DNA of 64,000 nucleotides from Verpa conica (lineage: Eukaryota; Ascomycota; Pezizomycetes; Pezizales; Morchellaceae). The notes under the pieces are model-generated. The model ran no database searches and was not told the origin of the DNA. It saw only the letters and a list, made by a program, of their open reading frames with translations. Every line of letters begins with the position of its first letter. The first letter of the stretch is position 1. Below are positions 9,537 through 23,900 of the stretch, in pieces. The stretch covers positions 868,001-932,000 of the forward strand of contig JAUFSD010000025.1 of NCBI GenBank assembly GCA_033030425.1, written 5' to 3'. A program made the translations under genes and the position numbers.

Positions 9537-12500
9537 AGTATGATTGTATTATTATTATTATTTTTCCCTACAGGGTAGCTGTAGTGGTGGTGGGGGGGCC
9601 GGAGGAAGGGGAGGAGGGATCTCGGTAGTTGGAGGTGCTGGTAGGGAGGTAGAATGCGGATAATGAAGCAAGGGGGAGAGAAGAATTCCGCCTGAAGAAG
9701 AGCTTTCAATCGTTGATTTAAAGTTTCCTGGCGATCCGGACATGAAGACGGAGATTATAAGGGGGGGCGGTATCAATAAGGGGGTTTATACCCCGGAGAG
9801 ATACACATAGCCCGCGCCAAGATTTACACGGCTCGCGAAATAATCCGATTATCATCAAGGGTCTCAGCTTGATCCGATCTTAGGAAGTCTCAGATTGAAT
9901 CCCGGTTCCGCATGGATTTGAGGGAGGATCATTGGCTCTGCGGAGTGACATGGCTTAAGCTCCCGTCGTGACACGGAAAACCTAGTGATTGACGGTGTCT
10001 CTCAGCTGGGCTGCAGGGGCAAAGAGGCTACATCTGGTTAGCGTGTGTTGCAACTCGGCGTGTTATCCTAAACTTACAACAAAAGGCACAAAAGATAGCA
10101 GGTCCCCCAAAATACACTGATCAATCCTGCTCGATCCGACTATTCCCCTCATAGTCGCAGTTCCGGGCTGAACTATTGTCCTGACGGGAAGAATAGTTAT
10201 TTATGGTTGGATGTTGTGGTAAACAAGAGACAGGCCAACGCACACTGGTGGGGGACAACAAGAGTTCAAGTACTAAATCTCAGCCGTAGCAATCGGGTGG
10301 AGATCTCTAACTGCTACACATCCCAATATTGACTCGACAACAACTGCGTCAACTACCAACAACTCTGTATAATGCCTCACTAGCACCAGCCGATAACTGA
10401 GTTATATTCAAACACTTTCACCAAATATAAGCACTGTCGACTCCTAGAGGGTTTACTGCTCTAAATAGCCTGAATCCACATTTAAACTAACTTCAAATAG
10501 ATTTTGAGCATTCAATTATAGCTTAAAGGTATCTAGTAGCTTAAACTTCACCTTCAATACGGTCACGTCATCTTTAGCACTTAAAACTCATGGTGTCACG
10601 TATTTAGATTAATCAATACCCTCGAGGAAGACTGAATTTTATATTGTAATCCCTTTGCCTTGAACTCTTTAAGAAAGATTATATAGAGAGTGGAGATCTC
10701 TGCTGTCCCATCTTCACACCTCTACCCCTAGTATAGTAATTAATGATTTGATCTAGTCTGGGCCAAATCAACCTCTGCATTACGCTTTGCAATAAAAAAC
10801 TCTGCGCCAACTAGTGCTACATAGCATTGGGTTTTATGCTGACTGAATAAGTTAGATATTGAATCCTGTTAGATTAGAGGGTAAGAAAAGCAGTGACTAA
10901 GGTCAGTAGACGGTGAGGAGGAGTGAGAGATGTGGTTAATGGGTGGGTATAGAGAAACTATAGGAGCAGAAGTAAAATCATGTGGGAGGCCGAATCCAGA
11001 AAGAAGATGGCTTACCCCAGGGTTACACTGATCAGAATTGCGCCTAATGAGGTCATTAAAGGTCTGACCACACAGAGGGTCTCGTATACCTTAGGTAAAA
11101 CCCAGTTTTGTTTCACCGAGACCCAAGCATCCAAAGACACCAACTGATCACCTAAGTCACACGTAGACCTGACATAGCTCGAGACTACCTGTTTAGCTCG
11201 AGCCCTTCAAGCCGTAGTTTTGGGTCCATAGGCCCGACTCTTCTCAATAGTAAATTCGCTGAAGACCCTCTCTAGGTATATTCTTTTGATTTTGCCTAAT
11301 TCTAAACAATGCCAAGCACTTACTTTAGGTACAGCATATGCGTTGATGTATTATTCTATGGCTATCACTTTCACAATAAACTCTCGTCTATTTCCTCCTA
11401 CTAAATAGACTTTGTAGTATTCTGTAAAATAAAAGAGAAACTTATAAGCAATAGTAGCTTTTTGGTGTGTACTAACTTCAAATAATAAAATGCTCTAGCT
11501 CGTGCCCTTGTAGAATCTTTGTGGACTCTAGGTGCCCAAAGATTTTTTACATTGATATTGGGAGGTTGGGGTGTTAGAACTGTTGAATACTCTGTAGATC
11601 TTTATGTAATGACTCTGTATTCCATTTTCCAATCCTTAGACCATAAGCACGATTGAACCCGGGTTTGGAAACACCCATATTTCTGGTAGAATCGGGTAAC
11701 CATATCCTTGATTGTATTATCTGAGTTCCATGAGGGGCTCTTCGCTGAATGATCCTCATCCCCTTCTTAGGCGAGGGCCTAGGACTGTGAAAGTCCTTTC
11801 AGTTTGTCCATACGCACAAAAATGAAATACTCCAAAAGCTATACAAATTGGCACTTGATCTTTTTGGGTTGTTCATTCTCGCTTCCTATTGGAGAGGTAC
11901 CATTAGTACGAGGGAAAACCAAAAAGAATGTCTTTTGTTTCGTGTGTTTTGTACCCACCGAGCGCCCCCCCAGTAGATAACCATAGACATATATATATAT
12001 CTGCTGCAGAAAGTATCCATGATAGATTATCTTAATGTCCATAAAGCTTGTTATACCAAACAATAATCTAATGATGTTAGTCCCGAAAATCTCAGCCTCA
12101 GTTGATGTAGTGCTCCCAGCACTAAATACAAGTTTCTGTATTACAATAGTCGTTGAAAAATTTGTGAATTATGACAATCCACTTTTGTTTGCTATAACAC
12201 GCTGAATATAATTACTGATACGTTTGTACATTCAATAATGTGTTACCCATGAGTAGCATCCACTAGAGGAGTAAAAATATCTCGAGCGCCGTGGAATGAC
12301 GATATTGAGAACTGTTTTTCCTTAAAACTTTAGTCGGAAAGGTTCTAATGGCACTAGGAATGCTATCTTTCTTGTTACGCGTCCGATTAATGATGCCCTA
12401 GTCAGACTACGGGTATAACTTATCTATGAGTATCTATAATCCGATAAATCTACCCCTGAACGGTTGGGTATTCTGTATAATTTCATCAAAGACTTTTCTC

Positions 12501-13640
12501 CATATAAAACCTCAATACGGAACTAGTAGAACTCGTATTGAGTCTCTATACTCCACATAGCACCGGTCATTTGATTCTAGCCATTATTTTTGAGAATCCA
12601 AATGTCATCTGCATAAGACCCTTGGAAAGTATGGGAATTGACAAATCATTCATATCCATAGCAGCAATTGTGTAAGGATATTCCAGTACATAAACGGTGC
12701 TCGTGGGTCAACAGTCCATTGAATAAATTTACTAGCCAGCTCTGAATGTTCACGGTTCGACTAGAACGGCGGCCTTTGAATCGAGGCAACATATGTCGGT
12801 CGAATTTTCATCAAATGTACTCGGTGAGGTCTTGCTCGTCAGTGTGAATTTAAGCAACCGCTTTGGAGGGATTTGTATTGATTGAAGGTATGACATGATT
12901 ATGGTGTATACCCCATGCAGAGATTGTGATGTGGCTCCGCATAAACCTCAGTGCTTCCGAGCGCTTCCGGGGGGCTCCAAAGCTTCTATGGGCTTTTATT
13001 TCTTAGACTTTATTGTGTGTAATGAGCTACACCTACGGGTCTAGGTATAAATGTATATTTTTGTGATTCCCTTTATCACCCCCTGTTGTCATCTCTCTGG
13101 CCGTTGTCTGGTCGGTCGCTTTAGATTATGCTCGCTCCCTAGAAAGTGCAAGGAACTGTTGTTTAGTAGTTGATAAAATTTTAGTATAAATAGAGGATAC
13201 CCTCAGTGGGAAAGGAGAGCGTCATGAATGGTATCGGTGGTGTGGATGTGGGAGAAGGGATGGAGAAGGAGGGAGAGGACGAATGGTAGATTTTATAGCA
13301 GGAAGGTAGGGTTACAAACCCATAGAATTTAAACGAACGGAACCAATGGGGGCTGAAAGGAACACAAACGCATAGAATTTTTGTGCATACATAGAAAGTG
13401 CTAGCCACTGCTAGATCCGGGCTAGATCCTCACGGTGGCTAGGTACAAGGTATCACTAGCGGGCCGACCACTAATCAACCGTATATCATATATTGTTTAC
13501 CGTCATATCTCTAGTATACTGGAGAAACCCACAAACATACACAGAGCAATAAGCCCACGCAATTTATCTTCAGAAGTGCCTTATTAAAATAAAAACAGCA
13601 AGACATTAAATCATACAATTAAATCCCGCCTACGGCTCCC
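9537..13640. other. Long intergenic spacer
   Basis: About 4.1 kb with no convincing coding frame, tRNA or long repeat on either strand. The only local features are an ATT-rich tract at 9541-9567 and G-rich stretches at 9580-9660, just upstream of the F-box gene. Decayed transposon sequence is possible but I could not recognise any family. Confidence 0.4.
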
Positions 13641-15230
13641 CTATCTCACCATCCTAGGATACTCATAATGCCACGCAAGATCCCTTCCTCCCCTCTCGCA
13701 CCCCGTCAAACCCCCAAACTGGCCCTGCCAACTCCTAACCACTATATCATCAATCCAAAAAGGAACCCGTTGCATCGCAACATTATTATAAATACTGATT
13801 TCCAACGCTTTTTGTTTCCTGAACCCGACAATCTGCAAGTCTATAGTAAAGCTATATGATGTCGGGTTGAAAGACATGTAACTTCCCCCAGTTGTCCCTG
13901 ACTGCTGAGCAATGTTAAAACATGGCCCGTAACTTTGAATCGAAATTGTTAGGTCGGCTAGGTTTTGGCTTCCATCGATTATGAGATGGAGCGAGTCAGC
14001 ATCCCACATGAAGTCTGTTGCAGCAATTTGAGCGTTGCGGTTTGCTGGGATAGTGGATGGGTCGGCATAGAGTGCATTAGGTAGAGAGACGGTAGAACTG
14101 AGCTCATTGACGGACCAGGCGGAGTTGAAGGTATAGGACTTGTAGGGTGTTGGAAGGGGTGTTGAAGGGTTGGCGTTTATATCGTCAAACTAATCCGAGA
14201 GTGATAAGTTAGTAAGAGGTTATTTAAGAGGATTAAGATGGGGATTACGTTGAGGGTTTCCAACGGCGGTGTAGAGGTGGGAGTTTGAATAGGGTTGGCA
14301 CAGCTTCCGTCAATATCAACAGCATACTCCTCAATCATCTTCCATAATATCAGCAAGTATGAACTTAACAACTATTTGAATATTCGCCTACCATGTCATC
14401 AATGACGAATGGATAACCATCCACATAAACTTGCCACATCACAATCGCGTCCCAATCTCCACTAGGCGGGGAAACTGTATACCCAACCTCCGACCCCAAA
14501 ATCTGAAAGCTCATGGCATTCGTTTGGCTCCCATCTTCTTTCCAGCCAAAAACCTGAACCGTTACCATGCTCTGGTACATACTCGCTGGAACAATCGGTG
14601 TCAAGCGGAACTCAACGAGATCATAGACAGCCCAATATGATATCGCCGGATATGTCAAGTCGATAATAGTTCCCATCTTACCCTTTCCTGATGTACCCTC
14701 ATTGAATAGTGCGATTTCTGGCGATGTACACTCCAAAATATTCTTAGAACTGAGATACAGAAGAGGAGGTGGAGGCACTTACAGCATTCATATCAGGATC
14801 TCCGACAGGGAAGTACCATGAACAGTTAATCGCCTTCCACCCTTGATCATTACTAAACAGAATTGGCTTCGTGACATGATCATCGACTTGGCCACTAGGA
14901 CCATATGCTTCTCTCCATGCAAACCCACGTCCTGGGGTGATGAGATCGTATTGTTGGACAGGGGGAGGGGTACCGCGTCCACCAGAGAGATAGAAGTCCC
15001 ACTAGACATTGTTAGTTAATTGATGCCCTTGCTATAATATGTGTGGATACTTGCCTTGATAGTTTTGTGGGTTTTAGTGACGGTACAGGAGGTCTGACGG
15101 GGGATCAACCTAGAAGTGCAAAGGTTAATGGATGCAATTGATGATATTGATGAGTAAACTAGCCATACCCTGCAATCGCAGTTGCCCACGAGAATGTAGA
15201 GATGAAGAGAGGAATTATTGAATGCTTCAT
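13641..15230 (-). CDS. Secreted protein of unknown function with two related domains
   Basis: Six exons, 15230-15169, 15109-15055, 15001-14783, 14730-14392, 14338-14249 and 14189-13641, join without stops to 437 residues. Introns are 52-59 bases. The second (15002-15054) begins GCAAGT after AAG, a GC-AG intron, and only this junction keeps the frame. The third acceptor could instead be at 14743, adding four residues. The protein opens with a signal peptide (MKHSIIPLFISTFSWATAIA). It has two similar parts, each rich in strands and closing on a like motif, YPFVIDDM near 250 and VPFWIDDI near 405. They are joined by a Pro/Thr-rich linker before FDDINANPSTP. I do not recognise the family; a beta-sandwich cell-wall or extracellular protein is a guess. 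The repeated Trp, Tyr and Cys pattern suggests an extracellular fold. Confidence 0.75.
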
Positions 15231-17680
15231 GTTGACAGTCTTGAGCGAAGAGTTCCTCGTGGCTGTCTCTAGAAATAGGGAGACCAAGAGTACTTATAAA
15301 AAAGGCCCATAGGGACACAAAGTACCCGGTTAGAGTGAAATTCGCTACATGACCCTAGCAGCTGGGTCCGTTTAGATTTAATATCAAAGACTTGTGCTCC
15401 CAGTAATTTATATATGTATGTACGGGCGGCCAACGTTACACACAGACTGCCATCCTAGGCCTTAAACCTACGTATTCGCTTACTAGCCCTTCATCTATAC
15501 GTCTCAGCGCATCTCTTTTACTTCATTCAAATGGACTCTCTTACCACTATGTCTACTGTGCGCAGTTACTAACGGTGATCACGTCCGCCAAAGAGTAATA
15601 TAGTTCACAAACTCTCACTCGAGAGTCTTTCACTCGCGTAAATAAAATAGAATAGAAGGCTATTTTTAGTCGCTGTTGCATGCACGTTCCAAGATCCAAG
15701 TGCGCTTTTCGACAAATCATGCTTTGGGGATCTGTGCAACACTTCGAAATACAGCCAATCAGCAAATAATAAAGTGCACCCGCATTAGGCGAGAGGAACT
15801 TAGAAGTGGCCTTTACTAGTAACGGCTTTTGATTCGCCCTGGGTGGCATGCTAGCTCAGGGCCCGCATATCCAAGACTTGGTTGGTGAACTTAGCACTTG
15901 CATATCTAGGTTCTTCTTACCTACTGTGAGTAGATGGGTACACAATGTACAACAACTGCTGATCACTATTCCTCCGAGAACCTAAATTTCTTGAGCACAC
16001 GGGAAGTTAATTAATATCGTACCACGATCTCGTATCCGGGGGAGAAAAGAACTACCGGGCTCACACATGTCGCACCGGAAGATGGCCTACCCCCGGTATC
16101 TTGCCCTATTCAGAATGTCTTGGTAGTCAGACTATTTTTATCTACTTGGCTAAAGGACTGCTGACTTGTGCATGTTGTATTCGTTCTCTAAATCACTCTT
16201 CTCAACAGTTTAAACTAATGGCGGATTACAACACCGTTGGTGTTGTTCCTGAAACTCTACTATTATATGGGGTAGCGGAAAGAATAATCACTAGCACCGA
16301 ATGCCACCGGTATACAAGACTAGAGTACTCTCTCCTAGATCCCAGCTATGTTAAGCCAGACATCCTCCAGTTTAGTTGTTTCATACTCCACGGTCTTATA
16401 AAGAATATCCCACCTAGCCAATAATGAAAGGGCTTTGTCTCACACCCTAGCGTCTACTACACGTGTGATGCTCTCTTACGACTGCCGGTTATACTACTGC
16501 CGTCAACGGAGACACCGAAAATGTGTAATAGGCCCAACACATCCCTCGACACCACTTCACCGAAAAACAATTGACAGATGTTCTACACCCTAGAAACATG
16601 GTTACAGAACTCGGTCCCCGGCAAAATTCCGGGGCAGCAAGTTAAAGCTGAATCGCTGCCCAGTGGGATCATTACCATGGCCTAGTTAAAACATCTGTTA
16701 TCATAACTAGGGTTAAATGGCCCCCCTAGATATACAGAAGACAGTACGATTCATTCTAGCCTAGACATCGCGTACCCAGGTTACATATAGGCATACCTTG
16801 GCATTTCTATTGGGTAGACACCAAAGAATTTATTAAGGAGTTGGCACGGCAGTCAGTAAACTTTCCTCAAATACTAATGGGCCCCGCTCTATTTGTATAC
16901 TACACCACTCGGATCTATCCTAGATCCTTGAGAAACCTACGGGATGTGTCTAGGGTTGCGAACAGGTATGTGTGTCTCAGTAGCAGGGTTAGGGTTTTGA
17001 TAATCATATCCACGAGATTACTCACACGCGCCTATGACTATATGTACTATCCATCTTCGAGTCCTACTATTGAATGTATACGGTATACTAAGCAAAGATT
17101 TAACTTCTACTCTAGACCACCTTTAACCTCTAGTTATCAGTAACCATGATCATATGTATCCTAGTTTCCGCTAAGACTGCCCCCCGTGCCCAATTAACTA
17201 AATATAGATTGAACATGCTTCGTGGCCTGTGAATGAGCGACTATCAATTCTATTAAGTAAACCTATGGCCTTGGTACACGTCTCGATAGCCATTCCTAGA
17301 GGTAGTTCTATAGAATCAAATGAGTCATTCTCAGCCCCGAAAGGCACTCCCGGTCAAGCCTTGGTCCCAACCCCTTTTATACATCCCCACTGAATAAAAT
17401 CCAGGACTCGCTTGCTATCACTTAGGAATTATTAACACTTTTATGCACGAAAGCTGTCTGTGGGTTAGGGTTCAAAGCTTAATAGATCTCCCGGGGATTA
17501 GTGTTACCATTAGTATGACTCGAAGTGCATTTGAAGCCAGCTTGCTTTGCACAGCCTTCCCATAAGGCTGTGCTTGGTTACTTACATGCACATGCTTACT
17601 GGGGGGGCGGCTTTTATGACTATACTGATACGCCCCCCTTACATTGTTTACATACTTGCTCAACAGCAGGCTGACATAGT
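15231..17680. other. Intergenic spacer
   Basis: About 2.4 kb with the upstream region of the secreted-protein gene. Small frames at 15553-15849 (minus), 16101-16424 and 16841-17143 (plus) show no family resemblance and I do not call them. A short telomere-like stretch, agggttagggttt, lies at 16986-16998. Confidence 0.4.
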
Positions 17681-17780
17681 GGCCCGGTTGGTCTAGTGGT
17701 ATGATTGTCGCTTCGGGTTCCCCCCGGGAATTTAATTCTCAAATGTGACAGGTCTCCGGTTCGATCCCGGAATCGGGCCT
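17681..17780 (+). tRNA. tRNA-Pro (CGG) with intron
   Basis: The acceptor stem GGCCCGG pairs with TCGGGCC. The D arm reads GGTCTAGTGGTATGA and the T arm reads CCGGTTCGATCCCGG. The anticodon CGG is at 17714-17716, within loop TTCGGGT. A 26-base intron (17718-17743) follows position 37, the canonical place for nuclear tRNA introns, and contains CCCCCCGGG able to pair with the anticodon. Anticodon stem GTCGC/GTGAC includes one G-U pair. A T run follows at once, as expected for RNA polymerase III. Confidence 0.93.
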
Positions 17781-17784
17781 TATA

Positions 17785-17791
17785 TTTTTTT
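17785..17791 (+). terminator. Pol III terminator of tRNA-Pro
   Basis: Seven consecutive T residues start five bases after the mature 3' end of tRNA-Pro. Confidence 0.8.
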
Positions 17792-20700
17792 GGAAAAAGG
17801 ATTTCTGGTGATGTTCTTGAAGAGTCGTTTCGGGGGGTTGTGTCTATAGTCGTATGACTCAGCGAGAATGGTAACCGACCAATTCTGCAAAGTGTATTCT
17901 TCAGGCCTCCCTGGTATGGTCTTGGCTTGGCTAGAGCTTCTGATATATACCTGTTGATAGATACTCTTAGTTTGACTAGGCCATTCATGAAAAATCTCTA
18001 ACCGGGTGAGACATTTCGTGGGTTGATGTTTTCCAAACGATGAAAGTAGAGGTTGACTTGGGCCAGGCACATTTAGTTTCTGGGCTCGTCTAGGCCATAC
18101 TATTTAATAATCTACTCTTGACCAAGCCAGCCTCCGCATAAAAAAAGCCTATAAGCATAAAAAAAATTAACCACCAGCTAAAAGCCACTTCCGTGAATAA
18201 ATTTCGTCACCGAGTGTGTCTCACCACCAGATCCCTCCCCCCTCGGGACTTTGATAATTTTCCACCAGCATATTAGTTTGAATTAGTTGTCGAATACAAT
18301 AAATAGCCCAAGGGGGCTACATGTATCTATAATTCATTCATTTTATTTACTAGTTTGAATTTTTCGACATCGTTAGTACAACATGAAGATATAGTATTAG
18401 CAATGGATGATGATGATGATGATTATTCATAAGTACGTATTAGCAATGGAATACCTTAGTCTCAAGGCACCATTTATTATGATTAACTCGCCAATCCGTA
18501 CCAGCAAAAACAGATTAAAAACTAATTATATAAGCTAGTGTCTAGAAATCCCCAGCATCCACTACTAGTAATACACGCAATTGGTTAGTTAACCTCCCGC
18601 CCTTTCTCTCCCACTACTATATATGATCAAACGAGTATATACACTAGAAATTAAAATTCCTAACACAACTATTATGTAAAGAGAAACAATAACGGCAGAC
18701 TCATGCAGTAACTAATAACTAATACCTCCGAGGCCGGTCTCAGAGTAAAATATATGAGCGCTGTTATACAGCCGTAATAGGTAAAGATATAGGCAAAAAG
18801 AACACATCATATTTTTTATATCATGGATCTACAGGATGAGGCGGCTATTCTAGGCTCAGGAGAATACGTCATGATGAGGCTCAACTTTATTGCTATCTGA
18901 ATCCGCGGTTATTATTTTTTATTTTTTTATAAAGATTAGGATGGAACATTCTACTCCTACAAGTAGTTACATGAGCATAGCTAACCACTATAAGTTTAGA
19001 CTAAAATCGTATAGTCCCTATTATTAGTCCCCCAGGCCAATTCCCTATATTGCTATTGGAAAATTCCCCGGTTTCGCCCGCCTTGTTTCGCTAATAAGCT
19101 AATTCGTTATATATTACATTGTACCTGGTACTCATACCGTTAGCTAACCAAGCACTTACGTAGGCTGGGGGATTCTCTCAATCCATCTCATAGTTTAGCG
19201 GCCGAACCTCCCTCGGTGATCAGCCCGATCGCTCTAGGCCGGATAGTTAACCATAATGTATCAATAAGATTTGCATATAGAGTACTTTTCTAGCCAATAA
19301 ACCCCCCTTGGTAAATGACTAAATCAAGCAGTCAGGGAAAAATATACTCATCTTTAAAAAAATAACCTGGTTGAACGCTATATATACCATTTCACATCAC
19401 TAGTTGGAATTACGTAGTTCAAAGCACTTCCTATAGAAAATACATAGTTTCTTCTACTCGATTCTAACTACTATCACCGAGAAGTACCATAGCCAGCATG
19501 TTTTATTTATTTTATGAGGGAGGAGGGAAGGGGAAGCTTACGCGATAAATAACTTAAGCGTATACCACTCCCCCAACCCAACCCCCCAATTTCCCAAAAT
19601 AGACTAAATAAACACCCAGTAACAAAGTAAGTACAAGATAAACATAATAAAATAAGCGTAGCCGCGTTATAAGCATACGCGCTAGCAAACCCACACCCTT
19701 CCCGCACTCTCTGCCGCCCATACAACCCCCCCCCCCGATACAAGTATAATTTCCTATTACCGAGTACATACCTATATCGAGGTCATAATATAACTTCTTT
19801 TCTTTTCTTTTCTTTTTTTCCTCAGCCGCAGACCAACAGGATTATGCAAACAACCTAGCGCCAATCGAATGATTGCCCGGAATACTAGCCCGGTCCCGCG
19901 ATTGATTGACCCAAGGTTCAGGGTTCCTGCAATTTTAGCCTGAAACAAGTACTATTAACGCAGAGACATTGATGAAAAAGGGTTCATGTAATTGAAACAG
20001 CAAATACTGTAACCTTAGTGCCGATTTCATTACCCATATTCGACGACCCTGTAAAACGGGACGGAGCTGTCAGCGTTGGATATCCCTAATCCATATTATT
20101 GGTGCGGGAATCACTGCCATCAATTCGGTCAGCTCATTACTAAATCTAAAACATACAACAGTATACTTTAAATATTACTACATGACAGCTTTAACGAAGC
20201 AACATAACTCGTACATACTTATTTCACCGCCCTATCAAATCGTGCAAATAAACCAACGCAATAGAGTAAAAAAGGATACAAAAACCATAGAGCTTTAATA
20301 CAGGTATCCCGTAGAATATAGCAGGGTACAATAGCCCACGAAATTGCCTGGGGAATAGTGAAAAAAAGGAGTCCCAACGCGTTAGAGGTACAACAATGGT
20401 ATAAATGAGAGTATAAGAAAGCAGAATAAATGAACGAAAATATAGTGGTACAAAAGAAAGATATGGTATAAAGGAAAGGGAATTAAAAGTCATTATATGC
20501 CCACACATAAGCCACGATCTTGAATAATACCCTAAACATATAGAAAAAAAATGAAACGACAGACAACCACCCCAATATAAAACGAATGTATAGGTATACG
20601 CCAAAAAACCAGAGTTAACGAAAGGTAGTATAAAGAGAGAGAAAAATATCCCTTTAAGCAATAAAAATTACAAGAATATTGTAGCGACTGACCATCGGGA

Positions 20701-20957
20701 GTCCCAACCCGAATAACAAGGAAACAATGCATCAATGCGATCAAGCAACATGAATTAACACTTACTCCCATATCACTGCTCCCCACCCATCTAAGAAACG
20801 CTTATTTTACCAGGTGATAAAAAAAATATACAGAAAGGAAGTAGTTGGATACACGCAAAAACAAAGAGAGAACCCAAAATTCCAAAAACGAATTCCACGC
20901 AACGTCAAAGACAATACACTCACATCACACAACCTTAATAAAAGGGCCCTCATATCG
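17792..20957. other. Intergenic spacer
   Basis: AT-rich spacer of about 3.2 kb with no supported gene. It includes a short ATG-repeat tract (gatgatgatgatgatga) near 18405. The hydrophobic minus-strand frame at 20224-20661 lies in the 3' flank of the transcription factor and looks like chance translation of AT-rich sequence. Confidence 0.4.
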
Positions 20958-23900
20958 TTATTTCCAGGTAGGAACTTCTCTTGCTTGCTGTTGCGGCGAC
21001 CTGTCTATCTCTTCGATCGGTCTAAATAGCAGTTTCATATCGTAGGTCAACTCATCCATCGCAAAGCCTTCATCGATTGCAGAAACAGCGCCTTGCAGAT
21101 CTAACCTCCCGGTTCCATCTGTGATGAAACCCTGAACATGCTTGAGCATATTTTTAACCTTAGCAACAGTCCGGTCGTCGTCAACACCGTGTCTCCAATC
21201 TAAGGTTCTATTTCGTGCCAGGTACAGTTTTGCCAGCCAATAAAACGGCAATCCATCCCTGCCGAACCCAATCCTTGATGTTGGTGAAGGGTATTGTGCA
21301 AGAAGGTCCGTATCCCAAGCCCTTTTCCATTTCTCTAATGCGTATTGGGTGATTCCGACTGCCTTTGCTGCTTCGCTCATCGCCATATCACCATCACCAA
21401 ACCTTTCTGGTGTCCCACGACTATTTCTGTTCTGGCCTTCCACCTTCCATTCAACCAACCCGACCCCTCCCATACTACCTATTGTCTTACCAATACCCAT
21501 CTCTGAAGCATTTACCATCATCTTCTGCGTTGTCCAGATGTGTACATGCAAGGCATGAATGAGGATGAACTTTGAATAAGCGTTTGTTGTACCAGGATTA
21601 AAGTCCAGGTGCATCTGAAGCAGTGCTTTGAGAGCAACGATGAATTCTGGTTGTCGTACCTGTCGAGACCCAGCGATGTTCCGACTGATACCATCTTCTC
21701 CATTCAACCCCAAACAATTTGCGCATTCGTTTGCATCAGGTGCCTCCCAGGCGGCGTCGTCAGCAGGCAAAGGCAATCGGATCTCGTGAAGCTGAATCTG
21801 GGGTGGCGAGTTGAAAAATATTACAAATGCTGAATTCAAAAGGAATATACCAAACATAACCCTACTCCTTTTCTCTTGCTCGAGCCATGACAACCAATTC
21901 CAACCCTGTCGATTTAGTGGGCGATCTTCGAGTTGATGGTAAATACTGTACCCCGATGCGCCGGGATTTTCTGGTGATAAAGGCTTGAAAAGACCCGCCC
22001 TCCTGGCCTTCTGAATGACTTTTCCATATCTTTTTCGTGAATTTTCTCGTTGATGAAGGTGACCGTGCCATGTTGCCAAAACATGGAGGAAATATCTCGC
22101 CTGAATTTCTTCAATTTCAAGTGGCCCTTGCGGTGCCTCGTTTCTATCCATCGCAGAAAATGACCTATCAATCAACGCCCGCACCTGATCAACCGAAATA
22201 CCCCTCTTCGAGTAGACAGCACCGATAGAAATTATTGCGAGCAGAAGCCCGTCATAAATCAGAGTAATATTGAACGTCGGAAGATGGATCATCGGGAAGT
22301 GACCTTGGAAATTGACAAAGAACAGGTGGACGAAATGCTTAACATGATCAGGAGTTAGCCAACTTTTCAAATCTGTGTCGGCTTCAGCCTCTTGCTTGAC
22401 TTGCTGATTCGGCGAGCCGTTTCCCGGACTGCTCCGATCAAGGTTATCAGGAAAGCAGATTGCAATCAGCTGATCACATTTAGCTTGCAAAGGATCAATC
22501 TGATGCATAGCTAGGTGCGCCCATCCGGTGAATCCACCCATAATTCCATTCATCGCAGAAGGATCACTCGCACCATTATATAATGTACCAAAAACCCCCC
22601 CTCCACCATTCTGGTGCTCAATACTTGCAGTTGTAGTAGGCGTACCGCTATCAGTAGAAGGTCCCCCGGCCTGCGAAAGGTAGAAAGGATCCATAAAGTT
22701 TGGATCCCCCACTTGCATAAAGGAAGACCAATCTACTTCCCCATTTGGTGTTTGGTTGTGAGGATTCGCGTAAAAGCTTGCGCTTGGTGGTGCCTGAGAC
22801 ACATTACTTATAGGCCGAGATTGCTGTTGATGGGTACCTGGTGGCTGAGACTGGCGCTGCTGCTGGTTGCTCTGGTGGGCCATGTGTGCTTGAGGATGTG
22901 CAGGTGGTGGAAAGTTAAACCCCTCTGATGGATACCCCACCGTCTGGCCCACCCCTCCCACTTGCTCTGCAAAACTTGTTGGGGGTAGCGCACCGCCCTC
23001 ATCCCTCGAATCCTGCCTTTTTACAGATCTCGAGTATGTACACTCCCCACCTTTCGTTCGACACCTCTCACAAGGGCTAGCAAGATCGCAGCGGACCTTT
23101 AGCCTTACACATTGATCACACGCTCTTGTAGACTTCTTTTTGCCTCCAGGAGACGATGCGCTAGGCGACAATCCACCTGGGGCTGTTGAAGGTGTTGAAG
23201 ATACAGTACCAGCATCAGTATTCTGATTATTCCCCTGTTTTCCTTGCTGATGAGCATGGGCGTGACTTAAGTGAGTTGCGCCGGTAGGATTTCCTCTTCT
23301 GATGGAACACTTCTGAAAATGTCTCTTTAAGATGTCTGATCTAGAAAACGTATCCTTGCACAAAACGCACTGGTAAGGGCGATCACCAGTGTGCCGCAAG
23401 AGATGCCTTTTCAGATGCTTGGCGTGCAGATATGTCTTAGGGCAGTGGGGGCACGGGAATTTTCCATCTTGGTCCTTTACTGGAGTTATCTGGCTAGTAG
23501 CACCGGGGGTTATTCCAGTGTTGGAATTCGATGCTCGCGTATTTGAAGGGCGATTATTAGGAGGGGGTGGACCCGCAGTCCCTGTTACTGTAAGTGATGG
23601 GCCTGAACTCACGCCACTAGATAAAACCTGCCGTCCACCAACCATTACACCTGACTGGCTCTGATTTACTGACGATGTAGTATTTGAGGAGCAAGAGGAG
23701 GAAGAGAGAGTTGGTGAGACAGTTGTTTGCAGATTTGACGATGATGGGGCTGCAGAGAGGGGTGGTGGTGGCATAGGACGTAAAGGTATCGGGTTCTGCC
23801 GCTGTGGTACATTCTGAGCCCGCTGCTGGGGAGGGAGAGACTGCAGGGGCTGGTGGGTCTGTTGATGCTGCTGCTGCAGCGATGGACTGGATGGAGGTGG

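Noticed and set aside
15553..15849. Minus-strand frame of 98 codons starting MPPRANQKPLLVKATSKF
   Set aside because: No family resemblance, no splice partners and no supporting context.
20224..20786. Hydrophobic minus-strand frames that could be membrane proteins
   Set aside because: They translate AT-rich 3' flanking sequence, overlap in two frames and lack ordered helices or family motifs.
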